38,496 nt of DNA from an uncultured Spirochaetaceae bacterium. Its GTDB lineage: Bacteria > Spirochaetota > Spirochaetia > Sphaerochaetales > Sphaerochaetaceae. Below, piece by piece: positions 25,593 through 32,553 of the stretch (its first letter is position 1; each line of letters opens with the position of its first letter). Location of the stretch: contig CALXKS010000038.1 in the NCBI GenBank assembly GCA_944389015.1, positions 1 to 38,496 on the forward strand, in the 5' to 3' direction. The notes beneath the pieces are model-generated. The model had not been told where the DNA came from. It saw only the letters and a list, made by a program, of their open reading frames with translations, and did no database searches. The position numbers were made by a program, and so were the translations under genes.

Positions 25593-26322
25593 CAGAAGAG
25601 TATCCTACGGAATCCTTGAGGATAAGACTATAACGCTTATGGAAGGATCACCCTTTGACAAGCCATTCATGCTCCTTGATGAACACTACAATATCTCAGA
25701 GGTAAAGCTCCTTCCTCCATGTGAGTATACGAAAGCTATATGCATTGGACTTAATTACCGTGACCATGCTGAGGAGTTCGGTCTTCCGATCCCGGAAACG
25801 CCGGTTGTATTCATGAAGCCTTCCACATCCGCTGCAGCACAGGATGAGGACATAATCTACCCAACCATGTGCCACAGGCTTGATTATGAAGCTGAGCTTG
25901 CTGTCGTAATCGGCAAAAGATGCAAGGATGTCTCTGAGGGAGATGCCCATAAATACATTCTTGGATATACGATTGCAAATGACGTTACAGCCCGCGATCT
26001 TCAGCCTAAGAACGGACAATGGACAGTCGCAAAAAGCTTTGACACATTCTTCCCATTCGGACCGTATATCTCCGATGAGACAGATGGAAGCGACCTCTAT
26101 ATAACAAGCAGGGTCAATGGTGAGACAAAGCAGCTATCCAGGACTTCTAACCTGATCTTCTCCGTCCCCTGCCTCGTATCATATCTATCACACGTAATGA
26201 CACTCCTTCCCGGCGATGTGATATCGACAGGGACACCTGGAGGGATATCAGGGATGCAGAAAGGCGATGTCGTTGAGATAGAGATCGAAGGACTGGGAAT
26301 ACTCAGGAACACCATAGCATAG
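25564..26322 (+). CDS. Fumarylacetoacetate hydrolase (FAH) family protein
   Basis: FAH-family enzymes cleave or decarboxylate acylpyruvate-like compounds with a divalent metal. The 252-residue protein has CIGLNYRDHAEE near residue 61, VFMKPSTS, the metal-binding acidic cluster LDYEAELAVVIG near 108, NDVTARDLQ, KSFDTFFPFGPYI and the final TGTPGGISGMQKGD. This is close to the YcgM/acylpyruvase type, but the actual substrate cannot be told. ATG 25564 is chosen because AGGAGG lies 7 bp upstream; ATG 25558 would be only 1 bp away. It ends at a hairpin. Confidence 0.92.
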   Translation: MKYVRIRTPDRRVSYGILEDKTITLMEGSPFDKPFMLLDEHYNISEVKLLPPCEYTKAICIGLNYRDHAEEFGLPIPETPVVFMKPSTSAAAQDEDIIYPTMCHRLDYEAELAVVIGKRCKDVSEGDAHKYILGYTIANDVTARDLQPKNGQWTVAKSFDTFFPFGPYISDETDGSDLYITSRVNGETKQLSRTSNLIFSVPCLVSYLSHVMTLLPGDVISTGTPGGISGMQKGDVVEIEIEGLGILRNTIA

Positions 26323-26328
26323 AATACT

Positions 26329-26348
26329 GCGGGTCTGGAAAGGCCCGC
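26329..26348 (+). terminator. Hairpin after the FAH-family gene
   Basis: GCGGGTC and GGCCCGC pair (one G-U) around TGGAAA and are followed by a weak tail TTGATATCT. It is probably the terminator of the hflK operon. Confidence 0.55.
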
Positions 26349-26607
26349 TTGATATCTCTGAACCAATAATCCCACACTTCATACGGAAATTCTTTCTATG
26401 AAGCAAAATAGCTATAATCGAGAATAAAAAATGTTTATTTCTATTTTTATCTTATTATACCCTAGACGGAGTATTATATTTATATTCCATCAAAATATAC
26501 ACTCAGATCAATGGCAGACAGTCCACATTTCTGATACAGCAATCAATTATCCGGTTTATATAAGTCTTGTGATATTCACGAGGCCTGTCTCTCCGCAAGC
26601 GGCAGAA
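26349..26607. other. AT-rich spacer between convergent genes
   Basis: This 259-bp stretch is clearly richer in A and T than its surroundings, mainly at 26400-26500. A 73-codon plus-strand frame from 26431 has no ribosome-binding site and no family resemblance, so I do not call a gene. No clear terminator for the minus-strand hydrolase gene is visible. Confidence 0.5.
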
Positions 26608-27558
26608 TCATACGTTCCTCTCGAGAAAATCATGGATAGTTCTGTAGTATAGATCCGGGGCAACAATCTCCGACTCCCCATGAGCAGCGCCTTCGACTAT
26701 AAGCCTTTCCTTCGGCCCTTCAGCTTTTGCCTCATAGTTCTCATCGAGCATAGAGGTACGCACGAACTTATCGTTGCTGCCATGTATGAAAAGCATCGGG
26801 ACAGATGTCTTTCTAAGCTGTTTGATGCTTGATGCCTCCTTGAGAGAGTACCCTGCTTTGAGCCTTGCCATGATATTGCACATATAAAGAACAGGAAAAG
26901 CTGGAAGGTGGAAAAGGGATCTGAGTTCATCACTGAAGATATCCCAGACTGATGTATAGCCGCAGTCCTCAACAGCTGCGGCAAGACCTGGAGGATTATC
27001 ACCGGCGGCCATCATCACAGTAGCAGCTCCCATTGAGCATCCCTGAAGAACGATCTTCGCTTCATTATCCCTTTCCCGTATCCATTCCATCCAGAGCTGT
27101 ATGTCATCCTTATCAAGCCAGCCCATGCCGATGTATTTTCCTTCACTCTCTCCATGGGCACGGTTATCAGGAGTGAGGACGCTATATCCCCAGCTATAGT
27201 ACATAGAAGCAATGCTCTGCATATCCTTTCTTGAGCCGCAATAGCCATGGATCATGATGGCATGCTTATGACCGCTCTGAGGATAGTAGGATGCACGGAG
27301 AATATGGCCATCTGCACTTCTTATCTCAGGATGCTCTGCGGGAGTTGTCCTCAGAAACTCCTCAACCCTCCTGTCGCGTGCTTCCTTGTTTCTGTTCTTC
27401 TCCTCATTGTCCCATGCTTTCATCTCATCTGCAGGGATAAAGGAGGATGCTTCCCTCTTCTTCCTGACAATCGAGTAATCGACAAAGAATGAACCTACAG
27501 CATATGTAGCTATGGCAATGACAGCAATTAATATAAGAACAACAACGAGAAAGGTCAT
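26608..27558 (-). CDS. Membrane-anchored alpha/beta hydrolase
   Basis: The 316-residue protein has an N-terminal membrane helix (MTFLVVVLILIAVIAIATYAV) and then an alpha/beta-hydrolase domain: oxyanion region MIHGYCGSRKDM near residue 122, nucleophile elbow GCSMGAATV near 192, acid region FIHGSNDKFV near 256 and a catalytic His in EGAAHGES near 292. It resembles the serine aminopeptidase/BAAT-like group of unknown substrate. I use ATG 27558 because the longer frame would run into the terminator of the tRNA gene. TATCAT lies 6 nt before this ATG and no Shine-Dalgarno site is present. Confidence 0.9.
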   Translation of the reverse strand: MTFLVVVLILIAVIAIATYAVGSFFVDYSIVRKKREASSFIPADEMKAWDNEEKNRNKEARDRRVEEFLRTTPAEHPEIRSADGHILRASYYPQSGHKHAIMIHGYCGSRKDMQSIASMYYSWGYSVLTPDNRAHGESEGKYIGMGWLDKDDIQLWMEWIRERDNEAKIVLQGCSMGAATVMMAAGDNPPGLAAAVEDCGYTSVWDIFSDELRSLFHLPAFPVLYMCNIMARLKAGYSLKEASSIKQLRKTSVPMLFIHGSNDKFVRTSMLDENYEAKAEGPKERLIVEGAAHGESEIVAPDLYYRTIHDFLERNV

Positions 27559-27584
27559 ACACTGATGATACCAAACCAGAAGCA

Positions 27585-27611
27585 AAAGAAAAACCCGGAT
27601 ATTGATCCGGG
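27585..27611 (-). terminator. Terminator of the tRNA(CAU) gene
   Basis: On the minus strand CCCGGAT and ATCCGGG pair around CAAT and are followed by TTTTTCTTTTGC. It starts 5 bp after the tRNA 3' end. Confidence 0.88.
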
Positions 27612-27615
27612 CTAG

Positions 27616-27688
27616 TAGCACGAAAGGGACTCGGACCCCTGACCGAGCGGATATGAGCCGCTTGCTCTACCAACTGAGCTATCGTGCC
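27616..27688 (-). tRNA. tRNA with CAU anticodon (tRNA-Met elongator, or tRNA-Ile2)
   Basis: The 73-nt gene folds as a full cloverleaf: acceptor GGCACGA with TCGTGCT (G1-U72), D arm GCTC-AGTTGGTAGA-GC, anticodon stem AGCGG/CCGCT with loop CTCATAT (CAU), and T arm with loop TCCGAGT. CCA is not encoded. It lacks the three G-C pairs in the anticodon stem expected of initiator tRNA. The sequence around the anticodon also resembles some Ile2 tRNAs, in which C34 is changed to lysidine, so identity is open between Met and Ile2. Confidence 0.93.
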
Positions 27689-27708
27689 ATCTGTCGTTTG
27701 ACTGTGAT

Positions 27709-27737
27709 AAATTAACAGAAAGACGATTTAGAATCAA
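27709..27737 (-). promoter_or_regulatory. Promoter of the tRNA(CAU) gene
   Basis: On the minus strand TTGATT (27732-27737), a 17-bp spacer and TAATTT (27709-27714) lie about 20 bp before the tRNA. The bases that follow, ATCACAGT, are identical to those after the -10 box of the tRNA-Leu gene. Confidence 0.6.
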
Positions 27738-27782
27738 GTACTTAATCAAGTCATAACCGAAAAAATCCCAAGTAATCATCCC

Positions 27783-27843
27783 AAAAAGGAAAAAGACTGC
27801 TGTTTCTTCAGTAATTTCTTCTATGAAGATGTCAGAAACAGCA
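27783..27843 (-). terminator. Composite hairpin terminator downstream of the dipeptidase unit
   Basis: On the minus strand an outer 10-bp stem (TGCTGTTTCT with AGAAACAGCA) encloses a second small stem (TCTTC/GAAGA) and is followed after GTC by TTTTTCCTTTTT. It lies 200 bp beyond the dipeptidase stop codon. Confidence 0.6.
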
Positions 27844-28042
27844 ACACAGCGCGTATATCTATCAGGAGGTATTCATATGGATGCAGATAAGAATGCGCAT
27901 GGATGCTATCAAAGGACAGGCACAATGCGGATAAGCATATCCCCCAGGCCAGAGATGGGAACAGGAAGATCATGCTCATCAGCATCTCATCGGAGACGAG
28001 GAATATCACAGAGTATATGCATGAAACGCCCGACCTTGGATG
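27844..28042. other. Orphan region with a small plus-strand frame behind a perfect ribosome-binding site
   Basis: No known gene is recognised. On the plus strand AGGAGG at 27865-27870 is followed after 6-7 nt by ATG 27877, opening a 62-codon frame that ends at 28065 inside the dipeptidase gene. A second plus-strand frame in the same stretch reads from ATG 27913 to TAA 28045 with codon usage resembling a real gene (ending in TEYMHETPDLGC). The two frames could be pieces of one decayed gene. The alternative is a long 3' untranslated region of the dipeptidase mRNA. Confidence 0.35.
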
Positions 28043-29011
28043 CTAACTTCGTTCTGCCTCCCTGAATACCCTGAGGGCATTTCCATACCACATCTTATCC
28101 AATACCGATTCGGCCAGGCCCTCTTTCACCAGAGCATCCCTTAGAAGGAAGAGCTTATCGGAGGATGGTATCTCAAGCCTGCCACATATGCCATCGAAGT
28201 CGGTGCCTATTGCAAGCACATCCTCCCCTGCTGTCCTGTAGATATGCATGACATGCCTCACCATATCAGAGATATTGCTCTCCGCATCATCCTCAGAAAG
28301 GGCCTTTTCATCATGCAGGAATGCAGGGCAGAGATTCAGCCCTGTGATTCCACCCTTGTCAGCAAGAAGCCTCAGCTCTTCATCTGCAAGGTTCCTGGAG
28401 ACATCTGTTACCGATCTTGCGTCTGAATGCGTTGCAATAACCGGCCCCTTTGCATAGCGGACAGCATCGATGAATCCTCCGTCGCTCAGGTGAGAGACAT
28501 CCACTATGATGCCGAGCCTCCCGCACTCCTCGACAGCTTCTATGCCTTTGTCCTTCAATCCTTCAGCCATGACCATTGGATCTGACGAATTAGGAAAGCC
28601 AAGCTCATTCTCATAATTCCATGTAAGACCGAAGATCTTCACGCCCCACTCCCTGAGTATGGATAGCCTGGAGATATCTCCTTCTATAGATGCACCTTCT
28701 TCCGTAGTAAGGATTGCATGAAGACTATCATTCTCAAGATCAGCGGCCTTTCTCATCTGTGGAATACCCGCAGCCTCTGTCTCCCTGACGAACACTTCAT
28801 GAAGCTCTTCAAGGATCTTCCATGGCGTTTTCCCTCTGTGATTTCCAGGTACATGCTCATACATTGGGACAAAGAGGGCAAAGCATTGTCCTGTGACACA
28901 GCCATCAAGCAGTTTTCTGCGGTCAACGCTGAGAGAGGATGAAATGAGGGATCCTTTTCCTGGATCATTCCAGAGGGAGTATATTGTATCGCAATGAAGA
29001 TCTATCAGCAT
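28043..29011 (-). CDS. Membrane dipeptidase (peptidase family M19)
   Basis: M19 dipeptidases are binuclear zinc TIM-barrel enzymes that hydrolyse dipeptides, often with D-residues. The ligands are clear: DLHCDT at residues 4-9, TTEEGA near 103, the SHLSD segment near 177, IATHSDARSV near 196 and GTDFDG near 274. The length of 322 is typical. I start at ATG 29011, which places the DLHCDT motif at the N-terminus; the longer frame runs back through the tRNA-Leu gene and its terminator. TATCAT lies 6 nt upstream and no Shine-Dalgarno site is seen. No signal peptide is present, so it is cytoplasmic. Confidence 0.93.
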   Translation of the reverse strand: MLIDLHCDTIYSLWNDPGKGSLISSSLSVDRRKLLDGCVTGQCFALFVPMYEHVPGNHRGKTPWKILEELHEVFVRETEAAGIPQMRKAADLENDSLHAILTTEEGASIEGDISRLSILREWGVKIFGLTWNYENELGFPNSSDPMVMAEGLKDKGIEAVEECGRLGIIVDVSHLSDGGFIDAVRYAKGPVIATHSDARSVTDVSRNLADEELRLLADKGGITGLNLCPAFLHDEKALSEDDAESNISDMVRHVMHIYRTAGEDVLAIGTDFDGICGRLEIPSSDKLFLLRDALVKEGLAESVLDKMWYGNALRVFREAERS

Positions 29012-29040
29012 ACCTGGATGATACAGCAGAATGGAGAAAC

Positions 29041-29067
29041 AAAAAACTCCTGCATTCTCAGCAGGAG
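29041..29067 (-). terminator. Terminator of tRNA-Leu
   Basis: On the minus strand CTCCTGC and GCAGGAG pair around a 7-nt loop and are followed by TTTTTTG. It begins 7 bp after the tRNA 3' end. Confidence 0.9.
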
Positions 29068-29074
29068 CATTGTC

Positions 29075-29158
29075 TGCGGTCGACTGGACTTGAACCAGCA
29101 TAGCCTTTCGACCACTAGCACCTCAAGCTAGCGTGTCTACCAATTCCACCACGACCGC
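29075..29158 (-). tRNA. tRNA-Leu (GAG anticodon)
   Basis: The gene folds as a class II tRNA with a long variable arm. The acceptor GCGGTCG pairs with CGACCGC, the anticodon stem CTAGC/GCTAG carries loop TTGAGGT (anticodon GAG, reading CUY codons), and the T arm contains TTCAAGT. The discriminator base is A, as required for Leu. CCA is not encoded. Confidence 0.96.
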
Positions 29159-29175
29159 GTACTTGGTACTGTGAT

Positions 29176-29204
29176 AAAATAGAACTTTTATGGACTTAAG
29201 TCAA
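29176..29204 (-). promoter_or_regulatory. Promoter of tRNA-Leu
   Basis: On the minus strand TTGACT (29199-29204), a 17-bp spacer and TATTTT (29176-29181) are followed by ATCACAGT. Transcription would start about 10 bp before the mature tRNA. Confidence 0.7.
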
Positions 29205-29270
29205 CAATTTTGCGAAAAATTTATTATAATTTTACTAACTTATTGCAAAGCAAGGAAATGATTGCTGTGC

Positions 29271-29276
29271 TATTAT
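29271..29276 (+). promoter_or_regulatory. Extended -10 box of thpR, leaderless geometry
   Basis: TATTAT preceded by TGC forms an extended -10 element that needs no strong -35 box. It ends 6 nt before the thpR ATG. Confidence 0.5.
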
Positions 29277-29282
29277 ATATCC

Positions 29283-29810
29283 ATGAGATTATTCATTGCC
29301 GCATTGCTCTCAGAAGATGCTGAGAGCAAGCTGAAGGAACTCAGAGAGATGATCAGATCATCTTCTTCCTCTGGTTCATTTGTACCTGACAGCAATCTTC
29401 ACCTTACCCTTGCATTCCTCGGAGAGTGCGATGGAAATCAGAAGGAAAGAGCGGAAGAAGCCATAAAAAGGCTTTCTCCCTTCAATGTACTGATAACAAT
29501 AGACAGGCTCGGGTATTTCAGAAGGGATGATGGTAAGCTATGGTTTGCTGAAATCATGGAAAACAGACAGCTTACAGCGCTGCATGATGAGCTGGCGTCA
29601 GAGCTTAGAGCGCTTGATCTTCCATTTGACAGCAGAAAGTTCAGGCCCCATATCACACTGGGACGCCGGGTCATCGGTGATATGAAGCCTATGGTCATTC
29701 CTTCGATCAAGTCGGAGATAGTCTCTGTCGACCTAATGCTCTCCGAGCGGATCAATGGAAGGATGGTATATACTCCCCTTCTCTCTAAAGAAGCCTTGCG
29801 GAGTGGCTGA
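29283..29810 (+). CDS. thpR: RNA 2',3'-cyclic phosphodiesterase (2H family)
   Basis: ThpR opens 2',3'-cyclic phosphates in RNA and was formerly described as 2'-5' RNA ligase. Both catalytic motifs are present: HLTLAFLG near residue 39 and HITLGR near 122. The 175-residue length fits the family. The start ATG 29283 opens MRLFIAALL, the usual beginning. It has no Shine-Dalgarno site; TGC-TATTAT (an extended -10 box at 29271-29276) ends 6 nt upstream, so a leaderless mRNA is likely. Its last 26 bp overlap the 3' end of the convergent asnA gene. Confidence 0.93.
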   Translation: MRLFIAALLSEDAESKLKELREMIRSSSSSGSFVPDSNLHLTLAFLGECDGNQKERAEEAIKRLSPFNVLITIDRLGYFRRDDGKLWFAEIMENRQLTALHDELASELRALDLPFDSRKFRPHITLGRRVIGDMKPMVIPSIKSEIVSVDLMLSERINGRMVYTPLLSKEALRSG

Positions 29811-30804
29811 GAGCCTCGGCTCTTGCCTCTTCCTGCCATACAGAAGCCTGCACCTCCCCTACATGGGCCTTATGCAGGAGGAACATGCAGAGCCTTGACT
29901 GACCGATGCCTCCGCCTATTGTCTGGGGATACTCGCCTTTTATCAGCCTCCTATGCCAGTACATCTCCTTTCTTTCCTCACAGCCTCTTATCGCAAGCTG
30001 TCTCAGGAGAGCTTCCCTGTTCACCCTGATTCCCATGCTTGAAAGCTCCAGAGAATCATTTCTTACGGTATCCCAGACGATTATGTCGCCATTGAGTCCA
30101 TGATGGCCGTTTCCCGTATCCTCAGACCAGTCATCATAATCCGGGGCACGCCCTGAGTGCGGTGGATTGCCGTAGCCTATTCCTATAAGGAACACAGCAC
30201 CATAGCGCCTCGCCAGCTCTTTCTCCCGCTCCTGCGGTGTGAGTCCAGGATACTCTGCAGCGGCATCCTCTGTATGGACGAATGATATGTTCTCAGGAAG
30301 CGTGTCCTCCAGAACGGGGAAATCCTCCGAGAGAAGGAAAGCTGTGCGCTTGATAGCTCTGTAGATATCGCGGACAGTGGACTTAAGATACTCAAGATTC
30401 CTCTCATTGGGATACATGACCTTCTCCCAGTCCCACTGATCCACATAGATCGAATGTATCGCATCGATATCATCATCGGGACGGAGAGCATTCATATCGG
30501 TATAGATGCCGCGTCCCGGCTTCACACCATAATCAGCAAGAGCCATCCTCTTCCACTTCGCAAGCGACTGGATTATCTCCATATGCTTTCCGCCAAGATT
30601 CCTTACTGAGAAGCGTGCAGGATTCTCTACTCCATTCAGATCATCATTTATACCCGATCCTGATGGAACGAAAAGCGGTGATGTGACTCTTGAAAGCCTC
30701 AGAGAGCCTGAAAGCGACTTCTCGAATATATCCTTCGCATCCTTGATTGCCTTCTCTGTCTCATGCTGTCCTAAAAGCGGCCTGTAGCCCTCTGGAAAAT
30801 ACAC
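29785..30804 (-). CDS. asnA: Aspartate--ammonia ligase (asparagine synthetase A)
   Basis: AsnA makes asparagine from aspartate, ammonia and ATP; it is related to class II tRNA synthetases. The 339-residue protein has SRVTSPLFVPSGSGINDDLNG near residue 40, VENPARFSV, IHSIYVDQWDWEKVM near 120, NGDIIVWD near 240 and the final IGGGIGQSRLCMFLLHKAHVGEVQ, all typical. The start is GTG at 30804, with GGAGG about 9 bp upstream. It lies convergent with thpR and overlaps it by 26 bp. AsnS is encoded nearby on the other strand. Confidence 0.96.
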   Translation of the reverse strand: MYFPEGYRPLLGQHETEKAIKDAKDIFEKSLSGSLRLSRVTSPLFVPSGSGINDDLNGVENPARFSVRNLGGKHMEIIQSLAKWKRMALADYGVKPGRGIYTDMNALRPDDDIDAIHSIYVDQWDWEKVMYPNERNLEYLKSTVRDIYRAIKRTAFLLSEDFPVLEDTLPENISFVHTEDAAAEYPGLTPQEREKELARRYGAVFLIGIGYGNPPHSGRAPDYDDWSEDTGNGHHGLNGDIIVWDTVRNDSLELSSMGIRVNREALLRQLAIRGCEERKEMYWHRRLIKGEYPQTIGGGIGQSRLCMFLLHKAHVGEVQASVWQEEARAEALSHSARLL

Positions 30805-30873
30805 TGGAGCACCTCCGGGAAAATTCTTAGTATGTTTTAAGGCAATGGGGTCTGTGAAATCAAGAGGAATGGC

Positions 30874-30908
30874 AGAAAGAAACAGGACTTCACTGGAGAA
30901 AGTCCTGT
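30874..30908 (-). terminator. Terminator of the arsC-like to DJ-1-like operon
   Basis: On the minus strand ACAGGACTT and AAGTCCTGT pair (9 bp) around a 9-nt loop, followed by TTCTTTCTG. It is 17 bp after the DJ-1-like stop codon, between that gene and asnA. Confidence 0.75.
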
Positions 30909-30925
30909 CACACGAGTTCTGATCC

Positions 30926-31468
30926 TCACATTTTATAGAAAATTGCGGCTCTGACCTTCTCCGCCTCTTCCTCGCCTTTCAGCCTTGCAACAAGCCTGAG
31001 ACCGAGATCGAAGGCCCATCCAGCGCTCTTTGCGGTGATTATATTCCCGCTCTCGACGACACCTTCGGAAGAAAAGCAGAAGGAAGGAGCATAGGATGCG
31101 CTTCCCGGGAAGCAGGTTGCCTTATGGCCCTCAAGAAGTCCAAGCGGGAAAAGAACCACTGCAGGGGATGCGCAGATTGCAGCGACAACCCCGTTCTGCG
31201 CTGTCTCGATGAGCATTCTGTTCACATCCCACGACTGTGCAAGATTCACAGCACCAGGCATTCCTCCTGGGCAGAACAGGAGATCATAGCTCCCGCCAGC
31301 ATCCTCTATAGGCTTATCAGCACTCACAGCAGCTCCTGATGAGCTTTTTATGATCATGCCACCGACTCCGATAAGCTCTGTCTCAATCCCTGCCCTTCTC
31401 AGGACATCAAGCGGACAGAGAGCCTCTGCGATCTCAAATCCTTCCGCAAGGAAAATACCTGCCTTCAT
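30926..31468 (-). CDS. DJ-1/PfpI (ThiJ/YajL) family protein
   Basis: DJ-1-like proteins are small cytoplasmic proteins linked to glyoxal or oxidative damage protection. The 180-residue protein has the typical order: FLAEGFEIAEALCPLDVLRRAG with the conserved Glu near residue 12, LLFCPGGMPGAVNL near 64, the nucleophile elbow AAICASPAVV with Cys near residue 98, and GHKATCFPG. This is the YajL-like type. It is the last gene of a tightly packed operon; its ATG overlaps the DAHP synthase stop codon by 4 bp. Substrate is not known. Confidence 0.92.
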   Translation of the reverse strand: MKAGIFLAEGFEIAEALCPLDVLRRAGIETELIGVGGMIIKSSSGAAVSADKPIEDAGGSYDLLFCPGGMPGAVNLAQSWDVNRMLIETAQNGVVAAICASPAVVLFPLGLLEGHKATCFPGSASYAPSFCFSSEGVVESGNIITAKSAGWAFDLGLRLVARLKGEEEAEKVRAAIFYKM

Positions 31469-32553
31469 AGAACCTCCACCGATCCGCCATTCTTCCTGGC
31501 ATCCCTTATAAGATCTGCCGCATGCATCACTATCCTCTCCGTCTCATCCCAGCCAACGCATCCATCGGTTACGGATACACCATACTGCAGCTCTGAAAGA
31601 TCCTCGGGAATCTTCTGCGACCCCTCATTTATATTGGATTCAAGCATGAAGCCCCTGATAGCCGTCTCGCCCCATCTGACTTGATCGATCACGGATCTGA
31701 GGACACGCTTCTGCCTTCTCCAGTCCTTATGGCTGTTCTGATGTGAGCAGTCTATGATGATCCTCGGATCCAGGGACAATGACTCCATCATCTTCTTTGC
31801 TTCCTCTACATCATCCTCATAGTAGTTAGGGCCAGCATCGCCACCACGGAGAATCAGGTGGCAGCAGTCATTCCCTCTGGATCTGAAGACTGCAAGCTTT
31901 CCATTGCGCTCCACACCGATGAAGGAAGCAGGGCGCGATGCGCTCTTCACAGCATTCACAGCTGCAGTGAGATCTCCAGAGGTGCTGTTCTTGAAACCGA
32001 CCGATACAGACAGACCGGATGCAAGGGATCTATGTGTCTGGCTCTCCGTTGTGCGGGCTCCGATTGAGGACCATGACATAAGCTCATCGGTATACTGCGG
32101 AACGATCGGATCAAGGACCTCGCAGCCTACAGGAAGACCGATCCTTGTTATCTCAAGAAGCAGCTTCCTGGCAATGATAAGCCCCTTCTCGATATTGCAG
32201 GACTCATCCATATCAGGATCGGTGATCAGCCCCTTCCACCCAAGTGCTGTCCTCGGTTTCTCGAAGTACGTCCTCATGACAATGAGGAATACATCCGATA
32301 CCTTATCGGAAAGCTTCTTAAGTCGCGAAGCGTAATCAATAGCGGCATCTGGATCATGGATCGAGCATGGCCCGATTATTCCAAGAAGCCTGCTGTCATT
32401 TCCCTTTATGATATCAGCAACAGCATGCCTATATGATGAGATGCGCTTCTCATCATCAGGAAGCGCAGGACAGAGCTTCTGCAGCTCAGAAGGAGTCTTC
32501 AGGCTGTCTATCCTGCTTATCCTTACATCCTGTGTATCTCTATTTATCGTCAT
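31465..32553 (-). CDS. 3-deoxy-7-phosphoheptulonate synthase (DAHP synthase, type I)
   Basis: DAHP synthase condenses phosphoenolpyruvate and erythrose 4-phosphate in the first step of the shikimate pathway. The 362-residue protein is of the AroF/G/H type: IIGPCSIHDP with the metal Cys near residue 62, MRTYFEKPRTALGWKGLITDP near 95, GARTTESQTHR near 166, GFKNSTSGD near 186, LRGGDAGPNY near 235, DCSHQNSHKDWRRQ near 268 and ESNINEG. An N-terminal regulatory arm is present, so feedback control by an aromatic amino acid is likely, but which one cannot be told. It overlaps its neighbours on both sides. Confidence 0.96.
   Translation of the reverse strand: MTINRDTQDVRISRIDSLKTPSELQKLCPALPDDEKRISSYRHAVADIIKGNDSRLLGIIGPCSIHDPDAAIDYASRLKKLSDKVSDVFLIVMRTYFEKPRTALGWKGLITDPDMDESCNIEKGLIIARKLLLEITRIGLPVGCEVLDPIVPQYTDELMSWSSIGARTTESQTHRSLASGLSVSVGFKNSTSGDLTAAVNAVKSASRPASFIGVERNGKLAVFRSRGNDCCHLILRGGDAGPNYYEDDVEEAKKMMESLSLDPRIIIDCSHQNSHKDWRRQKRVLRSVIDQVRWGETAIRGFMLESNINEGSQKIPEDLSELQYGVSVTDGCVGWDETERIVMHAADLIRDARKNGGSVEVL

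Noticed and set aside
26431..26652. 73-codon plus-strand frame in the AT-rich spacer
   Set aside because: No ribosome-binding site, no recognisable domain, and it runs into the 3' end of the alpha/beta hydrolase gene.
27559..27621. Longer N-terminus for the alpha/beta hydrolase
   Set aside because: The extra codons overlap the terminator and 3' end of the tRNA(CAU) gene; the membrane helix begins naturally at ATG 27558.
29012..29101. Longer N-terminus for the dipeptidase
   Set aside because: The extra codons cover the tRNA-Leu terminator and 3' end; the DLHCDT motif belongs at the N-terminus, which ATG 29011 provides.
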